Assembly (NCBI GenBank): GCA_947095585.1
Contig: OX352763.1
Span: forward strand, 118,523,908 to 118,587,907
Direction of reading: 5' to 3'
From: Nephrocerus scutellatus
Lineage: Eukaryota; Arthropoda; Insecta; Diptera; Pipunculidae
Length of the DNA: 64,000 bases
The notes under the pieces were generated by a model. That model had not been told where the DNA came from. It worked only from the letters and a program-made list of their open reading frames with translations, and made no database searches. The position numbers and the translations under genes were made by a program. This document shows, piece by piece, positions 58,553 to 64,000 of the stretch. Each line of letters starts with the position of its first letter. Within the stretch, counting starts at the first letter, position 1.

Positions 58553-59002
58553 ATGAAGAGCGTTATTTGGTTAGCGACGGCATTGGCTGTTCTTGGAATG
58601 AGCAGTGCAGCAATTTCCTTTGGAAATTTTACGGATTCCAGTGAGTTGGACAGAACTGCACAGCACTAGAAGTCCATAATTAATCCTCTGTCTAATCTGT
58701 CAATTCCGAATAGGACATCCTGGAAAGTGCTTTATTGATGATCATTTGATTTTATCGGCTGGGGAGACTGTCCAACATCCGGACATGTGCGGCAGCATAT
58801 CTTGCGGCGAGGAGGGTTTCTCCCAATTCATAACGTAAGGAAGACTCGATGTGCATAAGGATGTGGCTAAAAATCCATCATCATCCCTTCTATTTTCAGT
58901 TGTGGAGTTGTGGTGCCACCGAAAGGATGCAAAGCGGTGTATGCCAGTCACAAGATCAAAACATATCCTGACTGTTGCCAACCCGAATTTATTTGCGCAT
59001 AG
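58553..59002 (+). CDS. Secreted SVWC-domain protein 3 (Vago-like)
   Basis: Exons 58553-58640, 58714-58834, 58900-59002; 312 nt, 103 residues, introns of 73 and 65 bp in phases 1 and 2, and exon 2 identical in length (121 nt) to SVWC 2. Signal peptide MKSVIWLATALAVLGMSSAA. Eight cysteines in the SVWC spacing: HPGKCFIDDHLILSAG, HPDMCGSISCGEEG, TCGVVVPPKGCKAVYASHK, TYPDCCQPEFICA. It is the most diverged of the three (RPYP changed to KTYP; CCER to CCQP), so receptor or target use may differ. A 20-plus A-run starts 33 bp after the stop. It is not a retrocopy, because both introns are kept. Confidence 0.9.
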
Positions 59003-59104
59003 ACACATTTGACGGAATGAGCCGAAATTAATTTAAAAAAAAAAAAAAAAAAAACAAACTGTACATCTAATATGAGTCGTTTTTTTAAATACATTCTTTA
59101 TATT

Positions 59105-59370
59105 CGCGTCTCCGTGTGTTTGTGGCTGGCCAAATCTTGTGAGGCAAAATTTTGCAATATGTACTGACAACCAAGTTCCTCTACTAGCATTGGAATCACC
59201 TTGTGTCATCTCGAAGATTGTTCTGGAGTGTAAGAGAAGACTGAACTCTATTTCAAGATGGAATTCCGTGACTCTTATTTCCGGGTTCCGGGCCATACAG
59301 GAATAAAAGGGAATTAATCTGCTGAAGAACTCGCAAAAATTGGTTCTTCCAATGGTCCGGAAACAATGTT
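59105..59370 (+). pseudogene. LINE RNase H relic
   Basis: From about 59165 the + frame reads LLALESPCVISKIVLECKRR, LNSISRWNSVTLI, then after a shift VPGHTGIKGN and SAEELAKIGSSNGPE. This is the end of RNase H of I/LOA-type LINEs ('VTL.WVPGH.GI.GNE.AD.LA..GS'). No other domain remains. Confidence 0.7.
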
Positions 59371-59374
59371 AGCC

Positions 59375-60206
59375 TTGCTTCAGGCAAGCTTACATGTTGG
59401 TATAGAATGTTTTTGTGACCCGGTAGGTGCCGCTGGAGTGGCGATATTCACGAAAACGTGGTTTAGCGTTGGTCTATTGCCTTTTGTCGCTTTGTTGCCG
59501 CATCACGCCTTAACCATTAGACATATTAAAGCCATATTCACATCGCATGTTCGATTGGTGCTCCCAAATTTTTATCTAAATTTTTTAGCTCGGTAGATGG
59601 CGCTGGAGTCGAGATATTCTTGAAAATGTCATTCTGCATATATATCTAACCTCATTAAGCCTAAACCACTGCACGTATCGAAGCCATATTTACACCATAT
59701 GTTCGTTTCAAGCTCTTATAAGTTCGCCTTTTTTTGTACTCGGTAGATGGCGCTGGAAAGGAGATATTTTTGGATATATGTGTGAGAGTATCACACCTTA
59801 ACCACTGGATATATTGAAGCAAAATGTTCGGTTATTGATCCTAAATGTTTATCTCCTTTTTGAGCCCGGTAGGTGGCGCTGAAGTTGAGATATTTTCGAA
59901 AATATGTACCATATGTTAGTTTGGTAGTCTGATAAGTTTATGTATTTTTGGACCCGGTAGTTGGCGCTGAAATAAAGACATCATCAAGCCTAAGCCACTG
60001 GACGTATCGAAGCTATATTCACACCATAAGTTCGTTCGGTGGTCCGATAAGTTTATCCTTTTTTTGGACCCGGTTAGAGTCGAGATATTTACAAAAATGT
60101 GTATTTATGTTTATCTCAAAAGAGTTCAAATCTTGGCATTTGGTGGGGTTTTTTGTTAAGTTGAGCGGTTCAGCGGGTGTCGGGTAACATCGGGGCTATC
60201 AGCTAG
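59375..60206 (+). repeat. Helitron-like tail with degenerate tandem array
   Basis: The core (A/C)C(C/T)CGGTAG(A/G)TGGCGCTG plus GAGATATT recurs at 59421, 59591, 59741, 59867, 59955 and, without the TGGCGCTG part, 60071 (spacing 88-170 bp). Between cores run related blocks (CTTAACCACTGG, TCGAAGC.ATATTCACACCAT, TTCGTT, GATAAGTTTA). The right end reads CTATCAGCTAG followed by T, the Helitron 3' rule, like 25877. One block also occurs at 25408-25440. Probably a non-autonomous Helitron with internal tandem repeats. The 5' end is not located. Confidence 0.55.
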
Positions 60207-60339
60207 TATATATATTATTATGAAAAGTAGTTAGTAGATGATGTCGCCGTGAAAGTATAAATGGGATAGCACGTTCTCCTATTAAAGCAAAAAGAATTAG
60301 CCCTGAATTCAAAATAACAATTGCATACTTTTAGGCATT

Positions 60340-61398
60340 AAGGCAGCCTTTACGGCCGCGCGACTGTCAGCAACGCGTCAGTGGAAACCTATTCAAACGG
60401 GACACTCGACGATAAACAACTCGCTAAAGGTTTAACTGGCGAACTTAGATTACACACAACCAGTGTTATGCTTTAGGAAGGGTTTCCGAGCCATCTACTT
60501 CTCCAGGGATCAATGGAGGGATGGATCGCCACAAGCAACTTCTGCTATGAAATTCTTCACGGATGTCTCCAAAATCGACGGTAGGGTCGGTGCCGGAGTC
60601 TACTGTGACAAACCTAGCGTGAGCATTTCCGTTCGACTCCCGGACCATTGCAGCGTGTATCAGGCTGAGGTAACAGCGATTGAGGAAGCGGTGACCTGGC
60701 TGAATGAAACATAATATAATATCGGTAACCGATATTATAATTTACATAGACAGTCAGGCGGTAATCAATCGGTCTTGATGACATCGGGGGTAGCGATAAG
60801 CTGCCACACATCTCTCAAGGAGATTAGTGAGTTTTTTAACATATGCTTGGTATGGGTCCCCGGTCACTCTGATGTCGTTGAGGAATTGCAAAGCAGACGA
60901 ATTAGCCAGAAATGGCACAAAACTCCAACTGCTGCCGGAAAGGCTGCAGGCATAGGAAGACCGGTTTCAACGGTCAAGTTAATGCTTCGGAAAGAGGCAG
61001 AAAAATTAACAAACGCAAGATGGATGCATACCACCACATGTACTATAGCAAAACAAGTCTGGCCTAAGCTGAATCGCTCTAGAGCATTGATATCCCTACG
61101 AAGGGATATAAGAATGATTGTAGGTATTTTAACGGGGCACTGTCTTCTTGGAGTGCATGCGAGTAAGATGGGCCTTGAATTTAATGACTTCTGTAGAAGC
61201 TGCTATGACGGCGAGGAGGAGGAAACAGTATCCCATTTTCTGTGTACATGCCCGGCTCTTGCAAGCAGAAGACAAAAATATCTGGGATATGCAAAGTGGG
61301 AGACATCCTAAAATTCACAAGGAGCTTAAAATGGGCTCTATAATAAAAGGGGAAAGGCTCCGATCCTGTGGTATCACAATGGACCGTACTTCGGTCTA
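60340..61398 (+). pseudogene. LOA/I-like LINE 3' part (RNase H and zinc finger)
   Basis: Plus copy of the family seen on minus at 26985, 34450 and 44745. RNase H: KFFTDVSKIDGRVGAGVYCD (DGS changed to DVS), VRLPDHCSVYQAEVTAIEEA (60463-60714), ICLVWVPGHSDV (60840-60875). C-terminal: TVKLMLRKEAEKLTNARWMH, GILTGHCLLGVHASKMGLEF, NDFCRSCYDGEEEETVSHFL then CTCPAL (60920-61265). The 3' end is CCTGTGGTATCACAATGGAC then CGTACTTCGGTCTAAG at about 61395. Two short frameshifts. The best-preserved copy of its family here. Confidence 0.8.
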
Positions 61399-61846
61399 AG
61401 CGAATCCTTAACCCCATGCCATTATTCATGAATGGCACTTGCATCGAGGAAAGTGAAAATCTTGCAATTCTCGGTATGTGCGTTAACGACAAGCTTCGTT
61501 GGAATGACCACATATCCACCGTCGGTAAAAATGCTGCGAAATGTTTAGGTTTTCTAGCCCGGTGCAAGAAATACTTCACTCCCTCTGATCTGGCTACCAT
61601 ATACAAGGCTTTTGTTCGCCCAAAACTTGAGTACAATTGCCATAGCTGGTCTGGTGCGCCTAAGCCTACTTTGCATCAGCTAGATAGAATACAGTTGTTC
61701 AGCCAGAGCAGTTGAAGAGTACTTGCAAGTAGAATAGTAATGAAATACAAGTATTGTTGTAGTTAGTGTTTTTGTATGGTTTTGTGAGTTTTTGTTTTTT
61801 TTACTGTTTGTTTAATAAAGTTGTAATTTTAAAACTAATAAACTTG
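61398..61846 (+). pseudogene. Jockey/I-type LINE tail
   Basis: The frame 61368-61715 continues [88 protein letters not shown]. Same family as 40590-42650 and 49240-49715. A 3' UTR with an AATAAA (61814) and A/T-rich end follows, then Copia LTR sequence at 61847. Confidence 0.75.
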
Positions 61847-61903
61847 TGACGTATGAGCTTGATCTTGCCTTGTTTTTTTTGCTGATGGTAACGATCTCCC
61901 CTC
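61847..61903 (+). repeat. Remnant of Copia 5' LTR
   Basis: TGACGTATGAGCTTGATCTT, a T-run, then GCTGATGGTAACG and CTCCCCTC. It matches 63451-63510 in the 3' LTR (TGACATATGAGCTTGATCTT...GCTGATGGTAACG, CTCCCCTC). It abuts RT coding sequence directly, so the internal 5' half of the element (gag, protease, integrase) is deleted. Confidence 0.65.
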
Positions 61904-63219
61904 GTTTTTCGCAACGAGAAGGAGTTGATTATGGTGAAACGTTTCCACCAGTGGTTCGATACGATTCCATTCGGACCATCCTATCGATCGCCGCAGCAGA
62001 AGATCTGGAGATGATGCAGTTTGATATAAAGACTACGTTTTTGAACGGTGACCTAGACGAAGAGATTTTTATGGAGGCACCGAAAGGACTAGATATGGAG
62101 GACGAGAACATGGTTTGCCGACTTAAGAAAAGTTTGTATGGGTCGAAGCAAGCATCCAGAGTGTGGAAGAAGAAATTCACGAAGCTCCTCAGTGATTTCA
62201 ACTTGGTGCAGTCGAAGGCAGATTCATGTGTGTTCAGTGGCCATATCAACGGTATGAGAGTCGTGTTACTATTGTACGTGGACGACGGATTGGTTCTATC
62301 GAAATGCAGGAACACGATTGAGACAGTGATGAATTATCTGTCATATAGTTTCGAGATGACACGAGGCAGCGTAGGTCATTACGTTGGCATGGAGATACAT
62401 CGAAACAGACAGAAGAAGCCGATTTTCATCAATCAGCAAGCGTACATTAAGAAAGTCGTCGAAAAGTTTAACACGAAGGCTTCGAAGCACATTTCGACTC
62501 CAGCCGACAGTAATGTCATGTTGACCAAATTGTGCGAAGAGGGAAGCGTCGACTTCCCGTATAGGCAAGCAATTGGATCTCTTATGTTTGCCGCTATCGT
62601 GACTAGACCGCACATTTCGTATGCAGTCAGGAGAAGTCAGCCGATTTATGGACAATCCAAAGCAAGCGCATGTTTCGGCTGTCAAGCGTATTCTTCGATA
62701 TTTGAATGAAACAGCCGAAAGAGGAATCGAGTATTCTGGATCGTCGACAGCATTGAGAGGATATTCCGATGCTGATTATGCAAGCGATGTTGACACGCGA
62801 AAGTCAAACACCGGCTATGCATTTGTTGTGGGTGAGGGCATCGTTACATGGAAGAGTCGTCGGCAGAAGACAGTGGCCCTTTCCACTACCGAAGCTGAAT
62901 TCATGGCATCGTGCGAGCGGGTGAAGGAAGCGGTGTGGCTACACCAATTACTACGTGATGTGGGCTCCGTTCAAGACCACCAACACTTTACATTGACAAT
63001 CAGAGTTCAATTCGGTTGATCAAAAATTCTGAATTGCATCAGCGAACCAAACACATCGATGTTCGGCTGCATTTCATTCGGCAGCTGTATGAATCAAAGG
63101 TAATTCTAATCGATTACGTATGCAGTGAGGACCAGCTTGGAGACGTGTTTACGAAGCCATTGCCAATTCAGAAGTTTACCAAGAACATAGAGATGTTGGG
63201 AATGAAAAATACGAAATAA
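61904..63219 (+). pseudogene. Ty1/Copia RT-RNase H polyprotein, 5' deleted
   Basis: RT begins mid-domain with RFSQREGVDYGETFPPVVRY. Catalytic blocks: MMQFDIKTTFLNGDLDEEIF, LKKSLYGSKQASRVWKKKF, LLYVDDGLVLS (YVDD, about 62270). A one-base frameshift near 62629 moves the frame to GEVSRFMDNPKQAHVSAVKR, ILRYLNETAERGIEY, then RNase H: GYSDADYASDVDTRKSNTGY, VALSTTEAEFMASCERVKEA. A second shift near 62990 leads to DNQSSIRLIKNSELHQRTKH, IDVRLHFIRQLYESK, DQLGDVFTKPLP and a TAA at 63217. All RT and RNase H motifs are still readable, so decay is mild. Gag, protease and integrase are missing. Confidence 0.9.
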
Positions 63220-63229
63220 TTAGTGGGAG

Positions 63230-63515
63230 TGTTGGATTAGAATTATTGCCGTCCTTTTCACTCTCTATAAGTTATGCACATTCATGTGTTCTTTGTTTTA
63301 GTTAGTCTTTAGCACACCACTGACAGTGCAACAACGTTTTCAGTTATTAATGCATATTCAAGTATTTCTTTGTTATTTAATTTCTTTTATTCAAACCACT
63401 AATAACTTCCAACAATTCTGATATAATACATTCGGTATTGTTTACGGCTCTGACATATGAGCTTGATCTTCCCTTGTTTTTTTTTTTGCTGATGGTAACG
63501 CACTCCCCTCTTCAC
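63230..63515 (+). repeat. Copia 3' LTR (right edge approximate)
   Basis: The polypurine tract AGTGGGAG is followed by TGTTGGA at 63230, the standard Copia LTR start. The right part (63451-63510) is shared with the 5' remnant at 61847-61903. The exact end is uncertain; a CA at about 63514 is possible. Confidence 0.6.
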
Positions 63516-63569
63516 CCCCGATAGAAAAACACCTTGAAGTTAATTTAAATTTCCCATTCATTTTATAGA

Positions 63570-63935
63570 TTTATTTTGTAATAATAATAATAATAATAAT
63601 AACCGTAAATATAATAATAATAATAATGCCATTACAATAATAATGTTAGTTTAGTGTGGTTCTGTTGTTTAGTCATAATTATCGTCTAATAATAATCATA
63701 TAATAATAATAATAATCATTATAATATTTTTTCCTATTATGTTGACTTTGCTTTGGTTGCTTGGTTGGTTGTTCTAATGTTGGATTGGATCATTTCATCG
63801 AATATAGTGTAATGCAGTAATATGGTTTTCTTCTTCGTCTTATCTTTCTTTTCTTCGTTATATATTTCTCGCTTAAATAAATATTCAATCAATTGAATAA
63901 GAATAATAATAATAATTAATAATTAGTAAAACAAT
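63570..63935 (+). repeat. AAT microsatellite stretches
   Basis: (TAA)n runs at 63579-63602, 63609-63626, 63693-63715 and 63902-63920, separated by AT-rich sequence. No coding. Confidence 0.75.
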
Positions 63936-64000
63936 TTAAGTTTACATTGCAAACATTGCGGTAAAAACAGTTTTCCTCTCTCAAAGAATTGTTGTTGTTT

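Noticed and set aside
58742..59008. 88-codon minus frame
   Set aside because: Shadow of SVWC gene 3 exons and an intron.
59034..59056. Poly(A) run after SVWC gene 3 as sign of a retrocopy
   Set aside because: The gene keeps both introns with good splice sites, so it is not a processed copy.
61929..62315. 128-codon minus frame
   Set aside because: Shadow of the Copia RT on plus.
1..64000. CRISPR array, prophage or bacterial operon
   Set aside because: No regularly spaced unique spacers or bacterial gene layout; introns and retroelements show a eukaryotic nuclear genome.

Overview
The window looks like a repeat-dense insect chromosome, most likely from a fly (Diptera). Genes have short introns with GT..AG ends. 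The transposon mix is typical of dipterans: RTE, R1/LOA-like, Jockey-like, Copia and Gypsy elements plus a tRNA-derived SINE. The host genes match insect families. A large-genome lower brachyceran such as a soldier fly would fit, but that is inference. There are no bacterial operons, CRISPR arrays or rRNA genes.

Four host protein genes can be rebuilt from exons. (1) PIG-K, the catalytic subunit of the GPI-anchor transamidase, runs on + from 38634 to 44415 in seven exons. It gives a 358-residue frame with both catalytic residues, and intron 3 is swollen to 4.3 kb by LINE debris. (2-4) Three small secreted proteins with the single von Willebrand factor C (SVWC, Vago-like) eight-cysteine pattern lie within 11 kb: minus 48138-48579, plus 54237-54675 and plus 58553-59002. 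All share the same three-exon layout and intron phases (1 and 2), so they are a local paralogue cluster, a family linked in insects to infection and nutrient responses. A fifth candidate is one charged (Glu/Arg-repeat) first coding exon on minus at 26417-26553 with a clean splice donor. Its partner exons were not found.

Nearly everything else is transposon wreckage, often nested. 0-5 kb: a TIR element, a 45-bp RTE insertion, a LOA/R1-like LINE on minus. 5.4-8.5 kb: an RTE copy (TSD) carrying an R1-like insertion (15-bp TSD) and a SINE. 9.9-11.5 kb: a higher-order minisatellite, a LINE piece and a Gypsy piece. 13.7-16.2 kb: R1-like and RTE pieces. 18.6-19.2 kb: a Jockey-like piece. 22.2-25.4 kb: the longest RTE copy, with endonuclease and RT and an intact SINE (11-bp TSD). 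25.5-25.9 kb: a Helitron-like element. 27-29.1 kb: a LINE tail and an LTR gag-protease with a SINE. 31.7-32.3 kb: a 54-bp satellite. 32.6-33.3 kb: an RTE relic. 34-38 kb: LINE tails and T-rich repeats. 44.7-48 kb, 49.2-53.3 kb and 55.7-57.5 kb: LINE copies between the SVWC genes. 59.1-61.8 kb: an RNase H relic, a Helitron-like repeat array and two LINE tails. 61.8-63.5 kb: an internally deleted Copia element. The right end is AAT-rich. The LINE and LTR frames carry stops and frameshifts and look inactive.
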